Source of the DNA: Rhabditoides inermis
Lineage: Eukaryota > Nematoda > Chromadorea > Rhabditida > Rhabditidae
NCBI GenBank assembly: GCA_963966185.1
Contig: CAWZYM010000391.1
Coordinates: forward strand, 327,183 to 391,182
Direction: 5' to 3'
Length of the DNA: 64,000 bases
The translations under genes and the position numbers were made by a program. Shown one piece after another: positions 55,326 through 64,000 of the stretch; the stretch's first letter is position 1; every line of letters starts with the position of its first letter. The notes beneath the pieces were generated by a model. The model was given only the letters and a program-made list of their open reading frames with translations, did not search any database and had not been told where the DNA came from.

Positions 55326-56019
55326 GTGTGATCACTGCTTCGCGAATACGAGCTGTGAATGTGAGATGAAATGTTCATTGTCTAACAGTTTAGGGTACTG
55401 TAAAACTATTGGACAACATAATGTTTTTGACGAGAAGTTGAGCTGAGTGCAAACGGAATATAGTGTCCTCCGCCGCACAGCATTGTTCAGGAGTCGAAGG
55501 AATAACAGGGGTAGGCACGCGACCGCGCGCTGACAGAGAAATGAGAGGAATGACTCTTTTTTCTGCCAGCGCGCGGTCGCGACATTATAGACTTTAGTTA
55601 AACTCCTCTCCAATTTTCCAGGAGCTTGCGCACTAATGGTTTTATTTGGATTTTGGATTCCAATTCATGGTATTACGAACATGAAATAAATTCCATGACC
55701 ATGTGAACAGTATTCGCCATATTTTTATCTATAGACTAGTGAAAATCGATTTTCTAAAATATTAAAACGGTGTCAGCGATGGTGGTCTTTGCGTCAAGGA
55801 ACTAAGTCGCTTATTTCATGAAAATGCATAGTAGCGGAGAGATTTTTATGCGACGACACTATTCGCACGCCTTCAGAACTGGAAAAATGGAGAGGAGTTT
55901 AAATAATGATGAACATACAGGCGACACAATAAATTAAACAATAATGCATGTATACAACAGACTACATACGCTAGCAGGAAACAAGTAAACAGACGAAAAC
56001 AAACTGAACGCTCCTATTG

Positions 56020-56110
56020 GTCAGCTTTGGCAGCAGGTACGGCGGCATCTGGCGAGAGTTGAGCTTCATGATACCGCACAGGTCCTGGATGTGATCTTGT
56101 GCAGAGCAGA
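56020..56110 (-). CDS. Isolated exon resembling a GCN1-type HEAT repeat
   Basis: On the minus strand the sequence reads DHIQDLCGIMKLNSRQMPPY and then LLPKLT. The pattern S-R-x-x-x-P-Y-L-x-P-K-L-T preceded by a helix matches a HEAT repeat of the translational regulator GCN1 as I remember it. Flanking exons of the same protein were not found; GCN1 is over 2,500 residues, so this is either one exon of a gene I cannot follow or a remnant. Confidence 0.3.
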
Positions 56111-56469
56111 GAAGACACACGAATCTCGCTCTGCGCACACCATTCGGACTCGGACGCCATAAGCGCGTTAGAGCGCAAGTGGTGTTGCGCAGGAACCAGC
56201 CAATTGCCAAATCAGCTGTTCCGTTTCACCCGTTCTTGTTTTCGTTCAATTTACAATTTGTATTGTTTTTGATATTGTATTGTATTTCGATTGTTTATTT
56301 ATCGACATAGTCGTGTGTAGCTCCTTTTGAAACGCTAGTAAACAAGAATACGTTGTCGAAACTTCTGAAATCATGATTTTTTTGCAAAATTTCGCAATTC
56401 TCATCTCTTATTTTTTTCATTTTTCTTTAGCGTAATCTATGTCACGTTTTAAATTTGTTGTTGTCATAG

Positions 56470-56918
56470 GATTCGTTCTTCGTCATGTGCACACTGTGAG
56501 CCGCTGTCGGCGGTCGCGGTGCAGTGCCAGGTTGGGCAGACGACGGCGGCGACACAGCGTGGAGTTGAACAAGGTACACTATTTAGAAGTTATAGTGTTA
56601 GATAATTGTCATATATAATATTTGTCATCTACGTGTTATAATTGATGCATTATTGCAGGAGGTTTCGTACACGCCGTACTCGTCGGTCGTCACAAGAGCA
56701 GCACCAACTCTTCGTCAAGCACGTCTCTTGCTTCCTCAAGGTAAGCAGCATGTTTTAATCTTATGTTCACAAACGTTTGCACTCCGTGATTTTCATTTCA
56801 ATTGTGAAATGATTCATCTTATGACGGAACTTGTGTGAAACGTACATATTGCAGGTTGAATCTTCACCCGCCCGTTTCCCGTCACTCGCACACCAAGAAA
56901 ACACCTCCGTCTCCGTGA
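56470..56918 (+). CDS. C-terminal exons of an unidentified plus-strand gene
   Basis: Exons 56470-56573, 56659-56740 and 56855-56918 keep one frame and end at TGA 56916. The sequence reads SSSCAHCEPLSAVAVQCQVG, then GGFVHAVLVGRHKSS, a Ser/Thr run and a His/Pro-rich tail LHPPVSRHSHTKKTPPSP. All three use TAG or TTGCAG acceptors and GTACAC/GTAAGC donors. A CxHC-like pair near the start could bind metal. Upstream exons were not identified; an alternative frame of the first exon is Arg-rich and also open. Confidence 0.4.
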
Positions 56919-57171
56919 ACGAAAAAAGAACCTCACTCTGTTCGTTGAACTGCTCATAAGTGTTTTGTTCGTTTTGTGATAAACGCATGAATTTGGGAAT
57001 GTGGTATCGACGTACTTACAATTTTCGTGAATGGTAGATGTGTGGTGTAGGACATGACTTTGTTTGTTTGTGTGTTCGGTACTGTTTTTTTTCCAAAATA
57101 AAATACGTTTCCATTTCTTCGCATCCCGCCAGCAGTGAGAACAGCCTACTGTTGCGCGTGTCAGCTACCTG

Positions 57172-57245
57172 TCTCTATGGCGCAGCTGGTTAGACACGCG
57201 CCTCTCACTCTGAGGGTCGTGGGTTCGAATCCACCTTGCTATTTT
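57172..57245 (+). repeat. tRNA-like SINE head with intact A and B boxes
   Basis: Starts GTCTCTATGGCGCAGCTGG, close to a tRNA-Asn 5' end, where TGGCGCAGCTGG is a perfect A box. GGGTTCGAATCC, a perfect B box, follows about 35 bp later. The anticodon arm lacks U33 in a 7-base loop and the 3' acceptor strand is absent, so it is not a functional tRNA. Confidence 0.65.
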
Positions 57246-57749
57246 GCGTGTGGAAGAGTGGCTGCTTGGCACTAGGTCAAGAGACGGGTCCAACTTTCAT
57301 GCTTCGCCCATTCCTGGCCGTTTGGAAACGACTTTATGCGCTTTGATCAGGTAGGATGACAACAAAAAAATCGGTCGACTAGCATGAGCGCCCAGATTCT
57401 GACAATGGATACAAATAAAAAAAAAAACTAGGAGTGGCCATGATTTTGCTTCAGAGGGAGTGGAAATATTGTTTTCAAGGAAGAAAAAAAATTGTTTTGA
57501 GAAAAAAGTTCTCAACTTTTTTTTACCTCAAGGGGTGGCTGCCGCCCCCCTTGGACCCCCCGCTGAGGGGGATCCGCCCTCCTCGACCCTCCCCCCCATC
57601 GAGTTATCGATTCATAAAGCCTGCTTTGTGCCCGATACGTCACAGTGCGATCTCGCGGGTTGAGGGAGTTCTTTTACCTGATGGAGTGAAAAAGAGAGCG
57701 GGTTTATGCTTAAAGTTGTGCCAAACTCATAAAATACATGGTTAAAACA

Positions 57750-57965
57750 AGTTGGGAAAAGCGGGATTCGAACCCCGGTCACTCACTTGTCACACACGCA
57801 TCGTAGCCACTACACTACCGGGGAGACGTTTGCATGTGTTCAAAACCCATTCAATATCCCCCTGACTCATAAGCAAGACCGGCAAAACAATTTGGGAGCA
57901 GCGGGGTTCGAACCCGGTCACTCACTTGTAACGTCCGCATCATAGCCACTACACTACCATGCAGT
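57750..57965 (-). repeat. Two tandem tRNA-like elements
   Basis: Two related units, about 57753-57835 and 57890-57962, each carry on the minus strand a GTAGTGTAGTGGCTA A box and a GGTTCGAA-type B box. They share GGTCACTCACTTGT and the flanking CTCAAAACCCATTCA. The repeat period is about 136 bp. Neither closes an acceptor stem. They look like a duplicated or dimeric SINE. Confidence 0.7.
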
Positions 57966-58166
57966 CATTTCCATGTGCTCAAAACCCATTCACTATCCTT
58001 CTGACAACGTGTCAGAGTGAACAAAACGTTTTGCGTGCTAAAGAGTTTTATTTGTTCCTTAAAACTACAACAAAAGGTGAATGAATATGTTTTGATACTA
58101 CAACTACACATTTAAAAAATTCCAGTCTATACATGTGAACCAAACAATGAAATAAGCTACCTTTAC

Positions 58167-58549
58167 CCGTCCAGAGCGCGTCGGTCTTGATCTTCTTCCT
58201 CTTCTTGTAGACCAGCGACGACGGGCCGACACGAGCAGGAGGGAGATGGTCGACAGCAGCAACCTGAACAACATGTTAGACCTTTGCTTACAAAAAAACA
58301 ATAAAATAATAATACACAATACTTACACCTTGAACTTGATGAAGACGGGGAAGAAGCCGATGGGGCAGCAAACAGGCAGTAAGTCCTCGACGGCACGAAT
58401 CTGCAACACTACAAGACACAACAACTCAAATACAACACCTTAGAACTTTTAATTCATCGTAAAACAAATTGTAAAAACAAAAACAAGTACACCTCGCACT
58501 GGGCGGCGGCGATGCCGCAGAAGAAGCGGCCGATTCGAGAGGAGCGGAT
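58167..58549 (-). CDS. Three spliced exons of an unidentified protein
   Basis: Exons (minus) 58549-58493, 58400-58329 and 58263-58167 are 57, 72 and 97 nt with clean CAG acceptors and GT donors, joined in phase 0. They read IRSSRIGRFFCGIAAAQCE, then IRAVEDLLPVCCPIGFFPVF, then VAAVDHLPPARVGPSSLVYK followed by KRKIKTDALWTG. A further acidic stretch, DGSDEEDSDEEESGSGNGD, lies upstream at about 58988-59095 with a GTGAGT donor and may belong to the same gene. I do not recognise the protein. Confidence 0.45.
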
Positions 58550-59984
58550 CTGAAACAAACTGTCTGTACAAAACGCAACAACGACAATGATCACTAACAT
58601 ACTACCCAAGAAAACACGGTCCAATGCCATCACACATCGTGAAACGTAAATAAAATTAAATAAATAGCACAACTTCACAATTTCGGTAAAGGAGCAGTGG
58701 ACCAGCTTGTCCTTGATGGCCCTGAAACAGATGATATTAACATGTAGAACACGTTGCAAATTAATAAAACAACACGAAAAACAACGGAATTCAAAAAAAA
58801 TATACGAAATTGCAATTCGAGCCATAACGCGACGAAACGAGTGCGGCAAGCGAAACAAACGCATACAGCACGTCAAATCAGTAATGACAAAAATTATTGA
58901 ACACAATAGAACACGAATCATATTATAAAAGCATCATAAAACAAACGGCATAGACAGCACAAACGGCACGTCAGAGAAATAACTCACCTCTCCGGGTTGG
59001 TTGTCGCTCTCGTCTCCGACAATGTCGTCCAAGTCTCCGTTCCCGCTGCCGCTCTCCTCCTCGTCTGAATCCTCCTCATCAGAGCCATCCTCCGAAAATG
59101 TTGCTCTTACAGTAATATTACAAATCGTGGTGGGACCATTTTGAAAAGCCTCTGCTAGGAAACTAGTAGGAAATTTTCCTACTAGCTAGTTCCTACACGA
59201 TAAAATGATAAAATTAAATGATAAAATGATAAAAAACACGATTTTATTTGATAAATAAACAAACAAATTGAGGCGCGAAAAAATGATGGTGAGAATTGTC
59301 GTACAGTTGGCGTCCCTTTTACTAACCGTAGTTACGGTGTACTGATTCTCGCACTACGAATAGCGTGCCACAGGCCGTGCTTCTCAGATTGCCAGCCAGT
59401 GCGCTGACCGGTCGGTCGCTTTGTACGGCCGCTCCTATTCCTACCACCCATTCCTCTTAGCTGTCATTTATTTTTTTATGCTGTTGCATTCATTTGTCGC
59501 AGTTTTTTTCAATTGATGCCCAAGGTGAGTTGATTGTTGCTTCGTATTTGCTTTGTTTTGCTCTCGGATTTGGCTGAGATTTTGCGTTTGCTTTAAGAAA
59601 AAGCAATGTGATACAAATCAGCTTTATTTGAGGGCAAAACTGGACTACTACGTAACTAAGTTCTTTCATCTGTTTCTGAGATTGACAGACCATTTCTTTA
59701 CACGTTTGGGTGAAACTTCTGTCACAGTCATCGCTCTGCCAAACTACCCTTTGTTCTTAACAGGCATTAGAATGTTTGTGTGTTTGTTTTCATAATTGAT
59801 GCTATATGGATGGATGAAACCTTTATCTAATATTTGCATAATTACCATCAACTTGAACCGCTCAGAAAAGCTTCCCGGAGACGATATCCATCCAAACGAA
59901 CAACCCGCACGCGTGACCCGCAGCTTCCCGAATCGGATCTTAACATATTGATTAAAACCAACTTTTAGATTTATAAAACACTAC

Positions 59985-60801
59985 CAATGCTGTTTTTCTG
60001 GAAAGCAGTGATTGCGGTCTGACAGACGTCGAAGAACGTTTGAATGATGGCCGCGAAGACTGCAGCGTGCGCATTGCGCGTCTCGATTCGTTCCGCGCGG
60101 ACTACAGCGACGATGTTCCATGTTCGGTAGCAGATCATCGTCAACAGTAGGTACACTCGGGCTAAATGATTGATGTTGTTTCAGAGAACGCATTGATCTA
60201 CTCACCTCCGTTGACGTTTGTGGTGGCGAGGTTGCACGCGCTCTCCGCCAGAGTGAAATGCAGAGCTGGCTTCCGCTCGTCTGTGTGAGAAATGATACAA
60301 ATACATGTGCAAAAACGTACCATGGTTCTTCAAGCACAATGTCTCGAGCACCGAGCCGGCGGCATGAGCAGCGACTGCGAGCGCGACGCCGTACGGACGG
60401 AACACGTCTACAACAATCTTGTTCATACCAACACAATCACACACCTTCTTCGAGCAGTCCCTTGACGAAGGTGACAACGAGAAGACGAACAAACGCGAAC
60501 AGAAACTTTAGTGTAGCTATAATGAGAAATAGTTACGATTTAAGAGAAATCTATTGGGAACCGACCGTAGCGAATCCGAGTGGATGTCGCCTTCACAAGC
60601 TCTGGTTCATTGAGACTGGCGTTCTTCTTTTCTGAAAGTAATTGCAATGATTCTCTTCGCAGGTCTATAGTATATGACCTTTCAATAAGCAGTTCACGAC
60701 GGCAACCTCTCCGAGGGCAGCGATTGCCCCAGTCCACGCACCGGTGTCTGCACCAGCCCAAATGATGAGACAGAATCGGTTGAAGTAGTACTCGATCATA
60801 T
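59985..60801 (-). CDS. Six internal exons of an unidentified helical (perhaps HEAT-like) protein
   Basis: Exons (minus): 60801-60679, 60631-60566, 60516-60445, 60407-60321, 60280-60206, 60161-59985. Every junction is phase 1 and the frame is continuous over about 200 residues. Segments include WTGAIAALGEVAVVNCLLK, LKFLFAFVRLLVVTFVKGLL, YGVALAVAAHAAGSVLETLC, ALHFTLAESACNLATT and FAAIIQTFFDVCQTAITAF. The alternating helices would suit an armadillo/HEAT scaffold, but no family was identified. The first exon enters in phase 1, so 5' exons are missing. The MITE and satellite array begin about 140 bp upstream. Confidence 0.55.
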
Positions 60802-60937
60802 CTAGAACACAATTACGCAAAAGAAACCAAACATATCACAAAATGTACACGCATGTTGTGCTTGTTTATGATAATTACACTAATTATATTGACGGTATGA
60901 GGGGCCGATCTGCCTGTGGGCATCTATCTTCCGTCAA

Positions 60938-61095
60938 TAGGCCCCATTATACTTTCACGCTGACGCTGACGCTCCCGTGCAAAAGATGCAACTATTGATT
61001 TCGTTGACGCAGCGTGATCAAAATCGATAAATGCATCTTTTGCACGGGAGGGTCAGCGTCGCGTCAGCGTCAGCGTGAAAGTATAATGGGGCCTA
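60938..61095. mobile_element. 158-bp MITE with long terminal inverted repeats
   Basis: Starts TAGGCCCCATTATACTTTCA and ends with its exact inverse; the inverted repeats extend about 60 bp and include GCTGACGC units and CCCGTGCAAAAGATGCA. The ends are TA/GGCCCC, which fits a TA target duplication as in Tc1/mariner-type MITEs. It separates a damaged satellite-like segment (60900-60937) from the first full satellite unit. Confidence 0.88.
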
Positions 61096-62765
61096 ATCTC
61101 CCTCTGTGCGATTGATCTGCCTGCGGGCACTAGTCCACTGATTCAGTGATTCTTCTGCCTGTTCGCTGTATGAAAAGAAAGTGAGAATACGCAATCTGCG
61201 AATCACTGATTGGGACTAATGAAGAGAGACAGCCACATGAAAGGCGTCACTGTCTTGACACTGTGTTGGATGTGATAGGGATCTGCTTATCAAATGAGTG
61301 TGCGTGCTTCACTGCCAGGTATCCTCTATCTTCTGACAATCTTCCTCTGTGCGATTGATCTGCCTGAGGGCACTAATCCGCTGATTCTGTGATTCTCCTG
61401 CCTGTTCGCTGTATGAAAGGAAAGTGAGAGGGCGCAATCTGCGAATCACTGATTGGGACCTAGTGAAGAGAGACAGCCACATGAAAGGCGTCACTGTCTT
61501 GACTCTGTGTTTGATGTGATAGGGATCTGCTTATCAAATGAGTGTGCGTGCTTCACTGCCAGGTATCCTCTATCTTCTGACAATCTTCCTATGTGCGATT
61601 GATCTGCCTGAGGGCACTAATCCGCTGATTCTGTGATTCTCCTGCCTGTTCGCTGTATGAAAGGAAAGTGAGAGGGCGCAATCTGCGAATCACTGATTGG
61701 GACCTAGTGAAGAGAGACAGCCACATGAAAGGCGTCACTGTCTTGACTCTGTGTTTGATGTGATAGGGATCTGCTTATCAAATGAGTGTGCGTGCTTCAC
61801 TGCCAGGTATCCTCTATCTTCTGACAATCTCCCTCTGTGCGATTGATCTGCCTGCGGGCACTAGTCCACTGATTCAGTGATTCTCCTGCCTGTTCGCTGT
61901 ATGAAAGGAAAGTGAGAGGGCGCAATCTGCGAATCACTGATTGGGACCTAGTGAAGAGAGACAGCCACATGAAAGGCGTCATTGTCTTGACTCTGTGTTT
62001 GATGTGATAGGGATCTGCTTATCAAATGAGTGTGCGTGCTTCACTGCCAGGTATCCTCTATCTTCTGACAATCTCCCTCTGTGCGATTGATCTGACTGAG
62101 GGCACTAATCCACTGATTCAGTGATTCTCCTGCCTGTTCGCTGTATGAAAGGAAAGTGAGAGGGCGCAATCTGCGAATCACTGATTGGGACCTAGTGAAG
62201 AGAGACAGCCACATGAAAGGCGTCACTGTCTTGACTCTGTGTTTGATGTGATAGGGATCTGCTTATCAAATGAGTGTGCGTGCTTCACTGCCAGGTATCC
62301 TCTATCTTCTGACAATCTCCCTCTGTGCGATTGATCTGCCTGCGGGCACTAATCCACTGATTCAGTGATTCTCCTGCCTGTTCGCTGTATGAAAGGAAAG
62401 TGAGAGGGCGCAATCTGCGAATCACTGATTGGGACCTAGTGAAGAGAGACAGCCACATGAAAGGCGTCACTGTCTTGACTCTGTGTTTGATGTGATAGAG
62501 ATCTGCTTATCAAATGAGTGTGCGTGCTTCACTGCCAGGTATCCTCTATCTTCTGACAATCTCCCTCTGTGCGATTGATCTGCCTGCGGGCACTAATCCA
62601 CTGATTCAGTGATTCTCTTGCCTGTTCGCTGTATGAAAGGAAAGTGAGAGGGCGCAATCTGCGAATCACTGATTGGGACCTAGTGAAGAGAGACAGCCAC
62701 ATGAAAGGCGTCACTGTCTTGACACTGTGTTTGATGTGATAGGGATCTGCTTATCAAATGTGTGT
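61096..62765 (-). repeat. 244-bp satellite array, about 7 units
   Basis: Units repeat every 244 bp (equivalent positions 61309, 61553, 61797, 62041, 62285, 62529). Landmarks are GTGTGCGTGCTTCACTGCCA, CACTGATTGGGACCTAGTG and AAAGGCGTCACTGTCTTGAC. Units differ by a few percent. Most units carry a 61-codon minus-strand frame starting MTPFMWLSLFTRSQSVIRRL. A lone inverted unit lies at 53214-53470. Confidence 0.96.
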
Positions 62766-63300
62766 GTGTACAAATCAATTTGCTGCCTATGAAAATACAA
62801 GATTTTTATCAATTGCGTTGTAAATTTATTCTAGAATGTTTAATAGTACACAGTATAAATACTCTGAAACATTGAACCATTTTAGAATATGTTTTATAAA
62901 CTTACAACAAACGCAAACATGCTCAGTTTGCTATGAAACATTAGTATATATTTTTTTTGTTTCGGCTGAGTACTCGTCACTCATTTGAACACGAAGTAGA
63001 CATGCTGAAATGGTTTTATCTTGATACAAGTCAGTCTGTGAACCCTCACCGGATGATAAAGTAAAGTTAATAGCCTGAAAAGAAATGAAGTTCGTAAAAT
63101 ATTCTTGTTGAAGATCCAGAAGAAAAGTTTCCTTTGTTAACTCTTCAGGATAAGGAAGGAACCTGTATTTTTAATAACATAACGTTTCAGTCTTCAATGA
63201 ACTCACTTGAATGAAAAACATAGTTGCCGTGGATAAAGAGACTGCATATAAGATATGAGAAAATGTAGCAATTTCAACATAAACATACTTTTTAAAGGAA
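62766..63300 (-). pseudogene. Near-identical inverted copy of the 3' half of the membrane-protein gene
   Basis: Matches 52668-53215 in reverse orientation with very few changes, including introns, the poly(A) region and the TTGTACACACACA flank. Differences include extra bases before the exon beginning VPYPKV and changed residues there. Homology stops at about 63295, within the exon encoding YVEIATFSHILYAVS. Sequence beyond (to 63419) is open as MVILNVAFIFSIWFIYEKLL but is not from that gene region. It lacks the 5' exons, so it is a truncated copy unless it uses new ones. Confidence 0.85.
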
Positions 63301-63601
63301 TACACCACCCTAAATTTCTCACATAAATTACGACGGCCACATGATAGTATATCAGAATACAACAACTTTTCATAAATAAACCATATGCTAAAAATGAACG
63401 CAACATTTAGTATGACCATAACTTCCTATTGGGTATTTCTCACAACGAAATGGAAACTTCTAGGCTCGTTCTCTACATGTTCCATTCATTTTTTGAATGT
63501 GATTGTATTGTGCGTGCTGCAGTGTTATTATTTTTTGATGTTTTTTCCACGTGGCATTCTTGGTTTATACACGAAATTCAGAGTGGTGTGTTCCTTTGAT
63601 T

Positions 63602-63965
63602 ATGGTGAAAAAAGTGGCATCAATGATTCACTCGTCGCTGCTCCGTGCAGCCACCTGTAGCCGACCTCGCAGCTGGGGCGCGTCTATTAAAAGGAGAGGT
63701 AGGAGAGGGGAAGTGGCGGATAATAGAGAGGTGATGAGTGAAAAGCATGCCTGCCGCCCGCGCCTTTCTCACCATTCAGCCACTGAGGTTCGAAACCTAG
63801 TGAAACGTTACAGTAGTCACGAAGATCATGATGACTCGATAACTCTAAAAGATACTACAGATTAGCGTGCTCCTTGCAGGCCGCCCGGGCCCGCCCGCTC
63901 TCTCTGTCGACAGGGACGAGATCACCTTCGCTATGCTGAGCTATGACAAAATCATCGAATACAAG
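63602..63965 (+). CDS. N-terminal exons of a probable mitochondrial protein, possibly rhodanese-domain (runs off right edge)
   Basis: Exons 63602-63698 and 63880-63965 join in phase 1. The start MVKKVASMIHSSLLRAATCS followed by RPRSWGASIKRRG has many basic and Ser residues and no acids, as in a mitochondrial presequence. Exon 2 reads ALSVDRDEITFAMLSYDKII and EYK before a GTGAGT donor. The SYDKIIEYK segment resembles the first strand and helix of single-domain rhodaneses, but the catalytic Cys lies beyond the window, so the family is a guess. Confidence 0.55.
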
Positions 63966-63966
63966 G

Positions 63967-64000
63967 TGAGTCTCTCTTTCTCTTTCTCTTTCTCTTTCTC
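63967..64000. repeat. (CTTTCT)n at the right edge
   Basis: Hexanucleotide run at the start of the intron after 63965, cut by the window end. Confidence 0.85.

Noticed and set aside
57172..57245. Functional tRNA gene (Asn-like 5' end)
   Set aside because: A and B boxes are perfect but the anticodon loop lacks U33 and no 3' acceptor strand pairs with GTCTCTA.
61096..62765. CRISPR-like or direct-repeat/spacer array
   Set aside because: The 244-bp units are contiguous and similar along their whole length with no unique spacers; the genome is eukaryotic. It is a satellite.

Overview
This is nuclear DNA from a eukaryote, very probably a nematode. The main evidence is two transthyretin-like (TTL/ttr) secreted-protein genes, a family found almost only in nematodes. 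Other support: many short exons with mostly 40-150 bp introns, 3' splice sites ending TTTTCAG or TTGCAG, and splice-acceptor-like sequences just upstream of several start codons, as expected for spliced-leader trans-splicing. A diplogastrid such as Pristionchus would fit the exon-dense genes and the many (GA)n/(TA)n microsatellites, but that is a guess. No bacterial, CRISPR or phage features were seen.

Layout. 0.5-8.9 kb holds four minus-strand genes: a G-protein alpha subunit (3' end outside the window), two tandem TTL genes, and a phosphoglycolate-phosphatase-family HAD enzyme. 8.9-16.4 kb is gene-poor; it holds a perfect fold-back repeat, a candidate 19-residue microprotein gene, a small secreted-protein candidate and a hAT-type MITE with a perfect 8-bp target duplication. 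16.4-21.5 kb has a BTB-domain protein with a C-terminal cysteine cluster and a claudin-like four-pass membrane protein, both minus, the latter with a tRNA-derived SINE in an intron. 21.5-25 kb looks intergenic. 25.6-31.8 kb has DNA polymerase kappa (minus) divergent from an Aurora kinase (plus), followed by a two-pass membrane protein that may share an operon with the kinase. 32.2-36.1 kb is GDP-D-glucose phosphorylase (minus) with an unexplained open exon inside its first intron. 38-45.4 kb has protein-L-isoaspartate methyltransferase and two tandem, diverged DCAF7/WDR68 paralogues, all plus. 48.0-48.8 kb is a complete small gene of unknown function.

49.5-63.3 kb is a repeat-rich, rearranged region. 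It contains a tandem triplication (about 359 bp), a multi-pass membrane-protein gene, a near-identical inverted partial copy 10 kb away, an older third copy, a 244-bp satellite array with a MITE in it, tRNA-like SINE heads, and exons of unidentified minus-strand genes. At the right edge a probable mitochondrial protein, perhaps a rhodanese-domain protein, begins.

For most named genes I joined exons by hand; the exon lengths keep one reading frame throughout, which is strong internal support. Family names rest on remembered motifs, not searches. Nothing here is a clearly new biological system. The observations most worth following are the rearranged membrane-gene/satellite region, the exon nested in the GDPGP1 intron, and the high number of GC-AG introns.
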